64,000 nt of DNA from Flammeovirgaceae bacterium BBD 1991-12 (lineage in GTDB: Bacteria > Bacteroidota > Bacteroidia > Cytophagales > Cyclobacteriaceae). Below are positions 45,861 to 53,345 of this stretch, piece after piece. Where the stretch lies: the NCBI GenBank assembly GCA_001657315.1, contig LYSV01000039.1:1-64000 (forward strand). Reading direction: 5' to 3'. Under the pieces are notes generated by a model that ran no database searches, had not been told where the DNA came from, and worked only from the letters and a program-made list of their open reading frames with translations. The translations under genes were made by a program, and so were the position numbers. How positions within the stretch are numbered: position 1 is the stretch's first letter; each line of letters opens with the position of its first letter.

Positions 45861-46901
45861 ATGAAACCAATTGACCGCTATTTTGAAAAAGCCAGACAGC
45901 GCCCGGGTCTTGCCTCAAAAGACGAGATCCACCAAATGATCAGGCAACCGGCCGTAGCGGAAAGCAACCGCTCCGGCTACCGTGAAATACGAAAGCTGGC
46001 CGCTGTGATCACTATCATTTTTCTGATCGGTTTTATACTGTTCCTCATAAGACCGGAGGTTACGCCCCCTGTTCAGCAGGCACATTTTACGGATTATTAT
46101 GAATTCCGGTATGCTTCACTTGTTCACGAACTTCAGGAGCATCCGGAGAAGTCCGGGATCAGGCTGATCGCATCGAAAGCACCTGATATTCCGTTGCATC
46201 TGACAGCTCAGGTACAACCCCCTGAGGAAATACTGAACCAGCTCGGGCTTTATACCTCCGAGAAAAACATTGTTTACAAAGGGAATATTCAATCGGCGGG
46301 ATTTGTAAGCTTTAGCATAGTCGGGGAACGACACTCCGTGTATGTGGCGGACCGGCAGCAGACCGGTGAGAAAATTTACGATTTCTATCCACTGTTCCTG
46401 AGCGACATGAACGGACGACAGCGGGTGAAATACCGGTTTGTCAACGAGCCTGAGGACAAGCTGACCGATGATTTTTTTGAAGAACGTATTAATACACTCA
46501 TACCCATAGTACTGGATGTGCCCGGCACCGATGCGAAAGTGGTGTTCTGGTTTCTGCCTACGGAGGAGCTGCTGAATATTCTGGAACAGGATGTATCGCA
46601 TCCGGTAAAGGACCGGTCGGATTTTTCAGAAAACCAGATAGGACGGGAAGTAAAGATCTACCCTAACCCTGCTACCGGCCTTCTGAATCTGGAGATGGAC
46701 CTTTACCATGAGCGAATAAACATCACACTCCTCGATATCAACGGTAAGCTGGTGCGTGCGCTCATGCCCTCAACCCGTGTTATTGCTTCCCATGGTCAGT
46801 ACCAGTTTGATACCGGAGATATACCACGGGGCATCTATTTACTTTCCATTGAATCAGACCAGACCGGCAGAGTAGTAAGGAGAATAATTATAGCTGACTA
46901 A
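45861..46901 (+). CDS. Membrane protein with C-terminal T9SS type A sorting-like domain
   Basis: 346 aa. A cytoplasmic N-terminus (about 45 residues) is followed by one transmembrane segment (LAAVITIIFLIGFILFLI, about 47-64), then an unassigned external domain, and at the C-terminus a domain with the T9SS type A pattern: VKIYPNPATGLLNLEMDL ... ITLLDINGKLVRA ... DTGDIPRGIYLLSIES. T9SS clients normally carry a cleaved signal peptide, so an uncleaved N-terminal segment in an apparent sigma-factor partner is odd. Position 7 nt after an ECF sigma gene suggests an anti-sigma or sensor role (inference). Confidence 0.65.
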   Translation: MKPIDRYFEKARQRPGLASKDEIHQMIRQPAVAESNRSGYREIRKLAAVITIIFLIGFILFLIRPEVTPPVQQAHFTDYYEFRYASLVHELQEHPEKSGIRLIASKAPDIPLHLTAQVQPPEEILNQLGLYTSEKNIVYKGNIQSAGFVSFSIVGERHSVYVADRQQTGEKIYDFYPLFLSDMNGRQRVKYRFVNEPEDKLTDDFFEERINTLIPIVLDVPGTDAKVVFWFLPTEELLNILEQDVSHPVKDRSDFSENQIGREVKIYPNPATGLLNLEMDLYHERINITLLDINGKLVRALMPSTRVIASHGQYQFDTGDIPRGIYLLSIESDQTGRVVRRIIIAD

Positions 46902-46912
46902 CCCACTTTCAC

Positions 46913-48142
46913 ATGAACAGGTTATTGATTATCACCATATTTTTAACCCTTGCCCTGCAAACAGCGCAAGGTCAGAAAAAACCAGGCGAAAAAATGCCTG
47001 ACACGGCGGTTGAAGCCGTACTACAGGCACCCCGGCCGGAGATCTCCTCATGGAATGATCTGAAAGGGAAATGGCTGTTGATCGAGTTCTGGGCAACGTG
47101 GTGTGCTCCGTGTATTACCAATATTCCCATTCTTAACCGGCTTGATGAAGAAATGTCCGGCGACAATATTCAGTTCATTTCACTTACTACAGAAGCACCT
47201 GAGATCGTGACCCGGTTTTTAAAACGAAAGCCCATTTCCGGTTGGGTGGGGATGGACCTGGACGGGTCTACGATGAAGGCATTGAATGTCAGGTTTTACC
47301 CTACGACTATTCTGGTGAATCCCGATGGCTTTGTTCATGCTCACCTGAAAGCCAAAACCCTCACCCGGGATACACTGCTGAAAATTATGGAGGTGCCTGC
47401 CCCTTCACAAAACCACGCGGAGAGGGAAGTCATCACCGAGCTTCAGCTTACACAGAAACTGGCTCAAAGCAGTAATAAATCCGGTAAGCTCTCACTCAAA
47501 GAGAAAAAAAGTGGCACGGACGAGGTGAAGCCCCTTTATGAAGTGGCTATTTGGCCTACCCCCAGGACCACCGGCGCCTCAGGTATGTACGGCAAAAAGA
47601 TCGGCAGGCTTTCTGTAAAGGGTATCACGCTGCGGCAGCTTATGCTGGAGGCTTATGGAGTGTCGCCGTTTTTGGTCGTGGGGAATGACGATCTGCTGGA
47701 TTCAACCTATAACGCCCGGGTTTCTCTGCCCCGGGGGGATGTGGAGGTTTTTGAAAGAACGTTACAGGCCGCTATTACCGACAAGCTGAAGGTGAAAATC
47801 GGCAAGGAATTTCGTGAGGTGACCCTGTATGAACTTACCGCACCGGAAGGTGTAACGCGGCAATTGCTGATCTCGGAACAGGAAAAGGGAAAAGCCAGCA
47901 GTGACGAAGGAGTAATTGCCGGTGTAGGGCAAAAAATTGATGGTCATCTGCTGTCTGCTATGGAAGATGTCCTTAAGTCTAAAATTATTGACAAAACGGG
48001 CCTGGCCGGTAAGTATGATTTTAATCTTTACTGGGATGCTGATGATCCTGAGTCCCTTATTCCTGCATTACAGGAGCAGCTCGGTCTGACACTGACCCGG
48101 AAGACACTGGAAATGGAGGTTTTGGTGGTGGATAACCTGTAG
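46913..48142 (+). CDS. TlpA-like thioredoxin fused to DUF3738 domain
   Basis: 409 aa with a signal peptide (MNRLLIITIFLTLALQTAQG-Q). Residues 25-165 are a TlpA/ResA-like thioredoxin domain with active site WATWCAPC and a cis-Pro segment (NVRFYPTTILV). After a linker (about 170-210), residues 210-409 form the DUF3738 domain (EVAIWPTPRTTGASGMYGKKIGRLSVKGITLRQLMLEAYG ... KTGLAGKYDFNLYWD). The thioredoxin part would reduce or exchange disulfides outside the cytoplasm; the role of DUF3738 is unknown. It is third in the ECF sigma operon, 11 nt after the T9SS-type protein. Confidence 0.82.
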   Translation: MNRLLIITIFLTLALQTAQGQKKPGEKMPDTAVEAVLQAPRPEISSWNDLKGKWLLIEFWATWCAPCITNIPILNRLDEEMSGDNIQFISLTTEAPEIVTRFLKRKPISGWVGMDLDGSTMKALNVRFYPTTILVNPDGFVHAHLKAKTLTRDTLLKIMEVPAPSQNHAEREVITELQLTQKLAQSSNKSGKLSLKEKKSGTDEVKPLYEVAIWPTPRTTGASGMYGKKIGRLSVKGITLRQLMLEAYGVSPFLVVGNDDLLDSTYNARVSLPRGDVEVFERTLQAAITDKLKVKIGKEFREVTLYELTAPEGVTRQLLISEQEKGKASSDEGVIAGVGQKIDGHLLSAMEDVLKSKIIDKTGLAGKYDFNLYWDADDPESLIPALQEQLGLTLTRKTLEMEVLVVDNL

Positions 48143-48241
48143 TTGGTTATTTTCTGTAACCGTTGCCAGGAAGTATAGCTATATTCTAATACAGCACCTA
48201 AATAAATCAGTCATATTAATCAAGTCAAAAGCAAAATACGC

Positions 48242-48249
48242 TATCTTTG
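48242..48249 (+). promoter_or_regulatory. Candidate -7 element of the SAM methyltransferase gene
   Basis: TATCTTTG is an exact TAnnTTTG match. It lies about 200 nt before the ATG at 48449, so the transcript would have a long leader that includes the hairpin at 48300-48329. A -33 TTG is not clear. Confidence 0.4.
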
Positions 48250-48299
48250 TCATACCAAATTTTCTGGATGTTTAAATTTAAAACGGATTCGGTGAAGTA

Positions 48300-48336
48300 A
48301 ATAACCTCTGGCATTCCTGCCGGGGTTATCCTTTTC
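48300..48336 (+). promoter_or_regulatory. Leader hairpin, possible attenuator
   Basis: ATAACCTC ... GGGGTTAT forms a stem with an inner GGCA/TGCC pair around TTCC, followed by CCTTTTCT. It lies between the -7 candidate and the methyltransferase start. The T-rich tail is weak, so either a weak terminator/attenuator or a stability element is possible. It does not match a riboswitch class I can name. Confidence 0.3.
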
Positions 48337-48448
48337 TAAACTCAGACATATTCTTGTCGGAGTTATTTCTATTTCTATATATCAACAACGGTTAACTGAA
48401 GGTATGGTATGCTTATGTCATGTCTTCAGGACTATAAATTTGAACATC

Positions 48449-49222
48449 ATGAGTAATGAAATTAAATCAATTCACGAATTCGACGTCAATTTAATCTGCG
48501 AATATTATTCCAGCGTAGAACGGCAGGGTCCGGGTAGCACGGAAGTGACCCTGAAAGCGCTGAGCTTTATCGATACGCTTTCGGAAGAGTCCCATATCAC
48601 CGACCTGGGCTGTGGCACCGGAGGTCAAACCATGGTACTGGCGCAACATACACCAGGAAAGATCACAGGAATTGACGTGTTTCCAACGTTTATCGACCTG
48701 TTCAATTCAAATGCGGAAAAACTCAATTTTCAGCAAAGAGTAAAGGGCATGGTGGGCTCGATGGATGATCTTCCCTTTCAGGATGAGGAACTGGACCTGA
48801 TCTGGTCTGAAGGAGCCATTTATAATATCGGTTTTGAACGTGGCCTTCGCGAATGGCGGAGATACCTGAAACCCGGAGGGTACATTGCTGTATCCGAAGC
48901 GTCATGGTTTACCGATGAACGGCCCGCCGAGATAGAAAAGTTCTGGATGGATGCCTATCCCGGGATAGACACCATTCCAAACCAGGTGAAGCAGTTACAA
49001 AAAGCCGGATATATTCCCGTAGCTGCGTTTATCCTGCCTGAGAACTGCTGGACGGAACACTTTTATGTCCCGCAGGTGCCCGCGCAGGAAGTTTTCCTGA
49101 AGGAACACGCCGGTAATGAAGCCGTCGAAGACTTTATTGCCAACCTACGCCATGAATCACAATTGTATGATAAATACAAAGCGTTTTACGGCTATGTGTT
49201 TTATATAGGAAAAAAGATATGA
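48449..49222 (+). CDS. SAM-dependent class I methyltransferase
   Basis: 257 aa from the ATG at 48449 ([12 protein letters not shown]); the open frame upstream adds a segment not typical of the family. Motif I reads [16 protein letters not shown] and motif post-I ITGIDVFP, followed by [28 protein letters not shown] (acidic motif and fold strand 4), and [17 protein letters not shown]. It transfers methyl groups from SAM to a small molecule or cofactor precursor, unknown here. It is monocistronic with a terminator 15 nt after its stop. Confidence 0.85.
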   Translation: MSNEIKSIHEFDVNLICEYYSSVERQGPGSTEVTLKALSFIDTLSEESHITDLGCGTGGQTMVLAQHTPGKITGIDVFPTFIDLFNSNAEKLNFQQRVKGMVGSMDDLPFQDEELDLIWSEGAIYNIGFERGLREWRRYLKPGGYIAVSEASWFTDERPAEIEKFWMDAYPGIDTIPNQVKQLQKAGYIPVAAFILPENCWTEHFYVPQVPAQEVFLKEHAGNEAVEDFIANLRHESQLYDKYKAFYGYVFYIGKKI

Positions 49223-49236
49223 ATCTTTAAATGAAA

Positions 49237-49272
49237 GGATTGCCCCTGGTTTCCCGGGGGTAGTCCTTTTTT
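49237..49272 (+). terminator. Rho-independent terminator after SAM methyltransferase
   Basis: A 13-bp stem with a few G-T pairs (GGATTGCCCCTGG, 49237-49249, with CCGGGGGTAGTCC, 49254-49266), loop TTTC, then six T. Confidence 0.87.
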
Positions 49273-49411
49273 AATGGTGAGATCGAACCTGAAATCCGCA
49301 GGATCCACCTAAGGATGTTTTACCAGAGGTACTGTTGCTGCCACTCCCCGGTCTGTGTCCTTACAGACCGAATAGGAACCCACGATCCGTGGATGGTCTG
49401 TGAAGACCCTG

Positions 49412-49865
49412 CCTGGTCTTAGGTTTAGCGAAGCGATCCTAAGACCCCAAGAAACCAGGAGCGTCCGCTCGATCTGACTTAGAAATGCAAGCTGTCAATC
49501 TATATCTAAAAATTTAATAGGATTACACTTAATCCCACTCATTAACACCAGACAATAAACTCTAATTCCAACTTCTCTACATCCCTTTCATAACCAGAAA
49601 GGCTTCTCCATGCCCATGCCGCCGGATCATATACAAACTCGGCCTCTACGGGATGGTGATGAACACCTGCCGGTACAGGTAGTCAAGGCGGATGCCACCA
49701 TCAAATTATTGACGTCAGCGCTTTGCGAGGTAGATCGAGCGGACGCCTGCCTGTTCGGCAGACAGGCTCTCAGCTATAACAGGGTCGTAGCTCCACTTCG
49801 TTCATGCTACGACCAGAAGTGTTTTTAGGTCTTAGGATCGCTTGGCTAAACCTAAGATCAGTGCC
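49412..49865. mobile_element. Collapsed REP-associated transposase unit
   Basis: Left end 49412-49483 (TGGTCTTAGGTTTAGCGAAG and GAGCGTCCGCTCGATCTGAC) is nearly identical to the repeat that precedes the intact transposase at 52229-52306. Then 49548-49668 matches the DNA for the last about 40 codons of that transposase (minus strand, with substitutions that disturb the frame), and the right end 49730-49865 carries GAGCGGACGC and TTTTAGGTCTTAGGATCGCT as on the intact unit. Most of the transposase gene is deleted, so this is a fossil of the same element. Confidence 0.78.
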
Positions 49866-49874
49866 GGGCTAAAG

Positions 49875-50738
49875 TTATTTGAGTTCCTTCACATATCTGC
49901 TACTTATCCAGCCAATCAAGTACGGTTTGAATTCGTGATACGGATAGTTGATGTACGCATCTTTAAGTTCGTATTTACGATCTACAAGCACATACCACCA
50001 AGTTCTTCCGGTTTCGTCTTCCGAAGATGCATAGGCAGTTCCCTGAAATCCCTTTTTAAGAATTCCAATGGTGTTGCCGGTGATTTTAAGATGATGGTTC
50101 TCAGTTGTGTTGTCAATAAATGGGTTAGCTCGTAATTTATACTCCACATTTAATATCTCGAATCTTTTTGGCTTATCGAAATATGTTTTTGGTTTGGTAA
50201 GGAATTCCTCAAGCTCAACAGACTCCCAAATCAATTGGAAATGTAGCCTGTTGTCTGAGTAACTGACCTGGTATACCGAATTGGTAAGGGTGGGGTCGTC
50301 ACAGCAGCCCCAGTCACAAATATATAACCTGTCCAGCAGTTCACCCTTCCAACTGACTTTGACAATACCCTGACGTACGGTAAAGACCTTTTCAAACGTT
50401 GCGTTTGACTGGATGAAGATATGAATTAACGAACCTTCACCTCCATGTGGTCCCTGATAAATTATATCTGTTTGTTGATCATTGTTTAAATCAACTGCCT
50501 TTATTGAAAATCTTAGCTTCTTCTCCATCATTTCAAGCATGCGCCTCTCCGAAGATAGTAGTTCGTTGCTTTCAACAAACTCAACAAATACTCTCTTTAC
50601 TTCATATTCATCAGTTGCTTCCAACCCTCTCCAGTCAAAATTGTAAACAGCGTTAAACCGGTCAAATTCAAGTAGGTATTCTTGCCCCATGATTAATGTG
50701 GGGATCGAGAAAATTACCACTGTAATAAATTGCTTCAT
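49875..50738 (-). CDS. Secreted protein with SH3-like C-terminal region
   Basis: 287 aa with signal peptide (MKQFITVVIFSIPTLIMG-Q). The N-terminal part (KLRFSIKAVDLNNDQQTDIIYQGPHGG ... LIHIFIQS) has a VCBS/FG-GAP-like calcium-loop pattern (DLNNDQQTD), and the middle holds a CDWGCCDDP motif. The C-terminal 70 residues (NTIGILKKGFQGTAYASSEDETGRTWWYVLVDRKY ... IGWISSRYVKELK) resemble a bacterial SH3 domain, which often binds cell wall. No relative with known function was recognised. It is bracketed by two repeat remnants. Confidence 0.65.
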   Translation of the reverse strand: MKQFITVVIFSIPTLIMGQEYLLEFDRFNAVYNFDWRGLEATDEYEVKRVFVEFVESNELLSSERRMLEMMEKKLRFSIKAVDLNNDQQTDIIYQGPHGGEGSLIHIFIQSNATFEKVFTVRQGIVKVSWKGELLDRLYICDWGCCDDPTLTNSVYQVSYSDNRLHFQLIWESVELEEFLTKPKTYFDKPKRFEILNVEYKLRANPFIDNTTENHHLKITGNTIGILKKGFQGTAYASSEDETGRTWWYVLVDRKYELKDAYINYPYHEFKPYLIGWISSRYVKELK

Positions 50739-51061
50739 TGTATCGGGGAGATTGCGCTTACAACATAGTATTTTGTAGAATGTTGAGGCTAAGATAATTG
50801 ATTGAAGTCATATAGAGATAGGGCAAAGACCTTAATGACTGGAAGCACGTGGTGGATACTACAATTCGTGTTGGCCTCCTTTTCCTTACGCTATCTTACT
50901 CCCTCCGGTAAGTCTGGCGGCCCCTTCCCTGGTCTTAGGTTTAGCGAAGTGATCCTGAGACCCCAACAAAGAAGTATTTGATGGGCCGGGAAGAAATCGT
51001 GAGCTTATCCTGTTCAATTAAAGCAATAGTTAAGACATGGACTAAATGGACGATTCTTGTG
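50739..51061. other. Intergenic stretch with a single REP half-unit
   Basis: 323 bases without a gene. At 50932-50965 it contains CTGGTCTTAGGTTTAGCGAA ... GATCCTGAGACCCC, the left-end core of the REP unit seen at 49412 and 52229, with two substitutions. The rest shows nothing recognisable. Confidence 0.55.
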
Positions 51062-51556
51062 TTAATTTTCAAGCCTCAGAACACTCTCCAATTTGCGTTC
51101 CATAGTGTTAAATTTACGATACAGTAAATAGGTTCCCAACCCGGGAAACATAGCCAACCAGACTATTGTAGCAAAAAGCTGATCAGTATTCCATGTGGCT
51201 ATAGTCGCCGCTATCATCATTATAGTTGCAAGATAAATGGCAGAGAACATCATAAAGGTGTGCCATCCGGGTTTCATGTTTACAATAATTTTCGTACTTC
51301 CATGCTCTCTTGATATTCTTCCTTTAAGAATTACCTGTAAGGGTATAATTCTGAAAAATTTTGGTGGTTCAGTCAGGTCAAATCTTAAACTATTTTTGTT
51401 TAGTACTCCAATCCATACTTTGTTCGTGGAGATTGGGTTGCTGATAGACAGATAGCTTGCCAGGTTGTTTACACGTTCAGTCGTCCAGGTAAGGCGGGAG
51501 AAGACTTTTTCCGGATGGTCTTCAACTTCGTATGCTATGGACCTAAGATTAACCAA
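51062..51556 (-). CDS. Small membrane protein, unknown
   Basis: 164 aa, starting at TTG (51556): an in-frame stop lies 18-21 nt upstream and no ATG precedes the conserved-looking N-terminus. The N-terminal half is soluble; two hydrophobic helices (MMFSAIYLATIMMIAATIA and LFATIVWLAMFPGLGTYLL) follow about residue 100, then a short basic tail. Family not recognised. It ends 36 nt before the small XRE gene on the same strand and is downstream of it, so the two may be co-transcribed. Confidence 0.55.
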   Translation of the reverse strand: MVNLRSIAYEVEDHPEKVFSRLTWTTERVNNLASYLSISNPISTNKVWIGVLNKNSLRFDLTEPPKFFRIIPLQVILKGRISREHGSTKIIVNMKPGWHTFMMFSAIYLATIMMIAATIATWNTDQLFATIVWLAMFPGLGTYLLYRKFNTMERKLESVLRLEN

Positions 51557-51591
51557 AGGGAGGAGATTTATTTAAGCAGTGATCTTTGAGG

Positions 51592-51801
51592 CTATTTCTT
51601 TGTAGAGATTAAAAGCTCCCGCACATCTACATCCAATACCTTTGCTATATGGAATAAGGTCTCCACCCTTGGCTGCATTTCATTTCTGCACCATTTGGAC
51701 ACCGTAGTACGATTCATTTCCAATTCATCCGCCAGCCAATTGTTGGTCCTTCCTTTTTCAGCCAAAACGGCTTTTACCCGGTTGTATATCTGCTTTTCCA
51801 T
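51592..51801 (-). CDS. XRE-family helix-turn-helix regulator
   Basis: 69 aa, just a single HTH_3/Cro domain: YNRVKAVLAEKGRTNNWLADELEMNRTTVSKWCRNEMQPRVETLFHIAKVLDVDVRELL. The recognition helix is NRTTVSKWCRN. It is transcribed away from the 66-aa gene at 51968, with a region of dyad symmetry between them, a layout typical of a self-regulated repressor and its target. Confidence 0.88.
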   Translation of the reverse strand: MEKQIYNRVKAVLAEKGRTNNWLADELEMNRTTVSKWCRNEMQPRVETLFHIAKVLDVDVRELLISTKK

Positions 51802-51857
51802 AATGGAATTCTATAGTCAGAACTAAGTTAATCACTTCAATTTAATCACTTTTCGCA

Positions 51858-51928
51858 TTATTTTATGCTTTATAGTATTCAAATAGATATTTTTTATATC
51901 TTTGTTATGCTTAAAAAGCATAAAATAA
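51858..51928. promoter_or_regulatory. Operator-like dyads and -7 element between the divergent XRE and 66-aa genes
   Basis: TTATTTTATGCTT (51858-51870) recurs as its exact complement AAGCATAAAATAA (51916-51928). Additionally TTATGCTT (51905-51912) and AAGCATAA (51916-51923) form a perfect 8-bp dyad with a 3-nt spacer. A TATCTTTG (TAnnTTTG) -7 element at 51897-51904 directly abuts the inner dyad, so a bound regulator would cover the predicted start of transcription toward the 66-aa gene. The XRE protein is the obvious candidate ligand. Confidence 0.65.
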
Positions 51929-51967
51929 GCCGATAAAAGTTTTCTTTGAATATCAAAAGACAAAATT

Positions 51968-52168
51968 ATGAAAAAAAGATACACCAAAGCCGACCTGGAG
52001 AAAATCGTTTACACCCAACTCGAAAACCTGGACGCTATGCATGACCTGTTGAAGATCATGAAAGTCCAGAATGACTTGCTGGAGCGTATGAATAAACGGT
52101 TGAGTTTTGAGATGAGCGAAGTGAATGATACGACAGTGAAGTATTCGCAGGGGAGGAGGAAGGGGTGA
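51968..52168 (+). CDS. 66-aa helical protein under the operator-like dyads
   Basis: 66 aa, MKKRYTKADLEKIVYTQLENLDAM then a helical, charged stretch (HDLLKIMKVQNDLLERMNKRLSFEM) and a basic tail. A heptad-like pattern of Leu/Met suggests a coiled coil. Not recognised as any family. It is transcribed divergently from the XRE gene, and the AAGCATAA dyad lies in its leader, so the XRE protein probably represses it. A toxin-antitoxin-like pair is possible but there is no toxin fold to see. Confidence 0.6.
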   Translation: MKKRYTKADLEKIVYTQLENLDAMHDLLKIMKVQNDLLERMNKRLSFEMSEVNDTTVKYSQGRRKG

Positions 52169-52228
52169 GTTTGTTCCCAGGGGCTGAGATCGGATCGGAC
52201 GCTTTCTTAAATAGGAGGGAGAGGGGCG

Positions 52229-52306
52229 TACTACCTGGTCTTAGGTTTAGCGAAGCGATCCTAAGACCCCAAAAAACCAGGAGCGTCCGCTCGATCTGAC
52301 TTAGTA
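52229..52306. repeat. REP-type end repeat, left of the tyrosine transposase
   Basis: ACCTGGTCTTAGGTTTAGCG ... GATCCTAAGACCCC contains an imperfect palindrome (GGTCTTAGG ... CCTAAGACC), followed by CAGGAGCGTCCGCTCGATCT. Near-identical sequence occurs at 49412-49483, and parts at 50932-50965 and in inverse order at 52945-53030 and 61040-61100. Confidence 0.75.
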
Positions 52307-52361
52307 ACGTGAGCTATCAATCAATACACTATAAATTCAATAGGATTACCCTAAAATCAAA

Positions 52362-52916
52362 TCAAGCAATAAACTCCAGTTTCAACTTCCCCTCTACATC
52401 CCTTTCATAATCCGAACAGCTACTCCATTCCCATGCCGCCGGATCATCTACAAAACCAGCCTCTACGGGATTGTTATGAACGTAGTCTAAACGCTGGTCC
52501 ATCATTTCATTGGTGGACAACTCCACAGGGTGGTTATGTTGCTGCCATAATTGGAAATCAAGGTTACGTTTATTCTTTTCACCAGCCCGTTTGAACATCC
52601 ATAGCAACCATTTTTTCCTGCTTTCCCCTGGGTTTTCATGGATGCATTTTTTTAGCTTAGTTGATGTAAAGCTTTTAAAATCACGGATGATTGCAGATAG
52701 TTCTTTTCCCTCTGCTGCGCTAACGATCAAGTGAATATGGCTGGTCATTATACACCACGCATGGATAGTTAGTCCCTTGTGCTGTTGGCAATAGCTTAAG
52801 CTATCCACCAGTATCTCCCTGTATTCATTGCGTATGAACAGGTCTATCCAGTTTACTACGGTAAAGGTGACGAAATAACATCCTTGTTGGTCACGAATGG
52901 CGTATTTTCTTCCCAT
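52362..52916 (-). CDS. REP-associated tyrosine transposase (RAYT, Y1/HUH type)
   Basis: 184 aa, apparently intact. HUH motif HIHLIV in MTSHIHLIVSAAEGKE (two metal-binding His), and the catalytic Tyr in DYVHNNPVEAGFV. These single-strand-DNA transposases of the IS200/IS605-like Y1 group recognise REP hairpins and are thought to spread them. The gene is flanked by GGTCTTAGG-type repeats, in the arrangement of a REP-transposase unit. The start ATG at 52916 begins MGRKYAIRDQQGCYFVTFTV, as usual for the family. Confidence 0.92.
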   Translation of the reverse strand: MGRKYAIRDQQGCYFVTFTVVNWIDLFIRNEYREILVDSLSYCQQHKGLTIHAWCIMTSHIHLIVSAAEGKELSAIIRDFKSFTSTKLKKCIHENPGESRKKWLLWMFKRAGEKNKRNLDFQLWQQHNHPVELSTNEMMDQRLDYVHNNPVEAGFVDDPAAWEWSSCSDYERDVEGKLKLEFIA

Positions 52917-52944
52917 GTTTTAGTGTTGGCATTTGACGAGGTGG

Positions 52945-53030
52945 ACCGAGCGGACGCTCTACCCGGTTTTTAGGTCTTAGGATCGCTTTAACCTAAGACC
53001 AGTACCTTAAACCTAAGACCAGTGCCTGGT
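52945..53030. repeat. REP-type end repeat, right of the tyrosine transposase
   Basis: GACCGAGCGGACGCTCTACC, then TTTTTAGGTCTTAGGATCGC, then two copies of TTAAACCTAAGACCAGT (TTTAACCTAAGACCAGT and CTTAAACCTAAGACCAGT). This is the inverse complement pattern of the left-end unit and also occurs at 49738-49865 and 61040-61100. Confidence 0.72.
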
Positions 53031-53107
53031 GTTCTATTGTTTCTCCCCCGGGGGTTCTTTTTTCCCTCACGGGAAAATCCATTACATAAGAACCAAATAA
53101 TATTCCG

Positions 53108-53253
53108 CCCCTGGAAAAATAAATACACCCCACAAAATAATATTCCGTCCCCGGAGCTTTTTATCCTTTCCCCGGGAGTTTATGGCTCTCCCCCGGAGGA
53201 TTATGCGTCTTCCCCGGGGGTTGGATTGCGGCCCCCGGGGTGGTGAAAGACTT
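53108..53253. repeat. 21-nt-period CCCCGG array
   Basis: CCCCGG recurs at 53149, 53170, 53191, 53212 and 53233, exactly 21 nt apart, with CCCC also at 53128 (21 nt earlier) and CCCCTGG at 53108. Between the anchors the bases vary but keep some bias (TTTAT, ATTATG). A further CCCCGG lies at 53046. Because 21 is a multiple of 3, both strands read as heptads (minus strand: PRGPQSN, PRGRRII, LRGRAIN, SRGKDKK, LRGRNII), but there is no evidence that either reading is translated. Two helical turns per unit would put the anchors on one DNA face. Confidence 0.8.
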
Positions 53254-53345
53254 TCCACAGCCCTGGGGATATACCCAGGACCAGGAGGATGTTGGAAAAA
53301 GGGCTCTTCCGATGCAGGAATGCCCTTTTCGGTGATGACCAAACC

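Noticed and set aside
53108-53253. CRISPR array
   Set aside because: The conserved part is only 6 nt and the spacing is 21 nt, with no constant repeat of 24-40 nt and no cas1 or cas2; a Cas4-like gene is 44 kb away and unrelated in context.
53022-53342. Reading frames on both strands across the CCCCGG array (74 and 86 aa)
   Set aside because: A 21-nt period leaves all three frames free of stops when the unit has none, so the heptad peptides (for example LRGRAIN, SRGKDKK) are an artefact of the period. No start signal or homologous family supports either strand.
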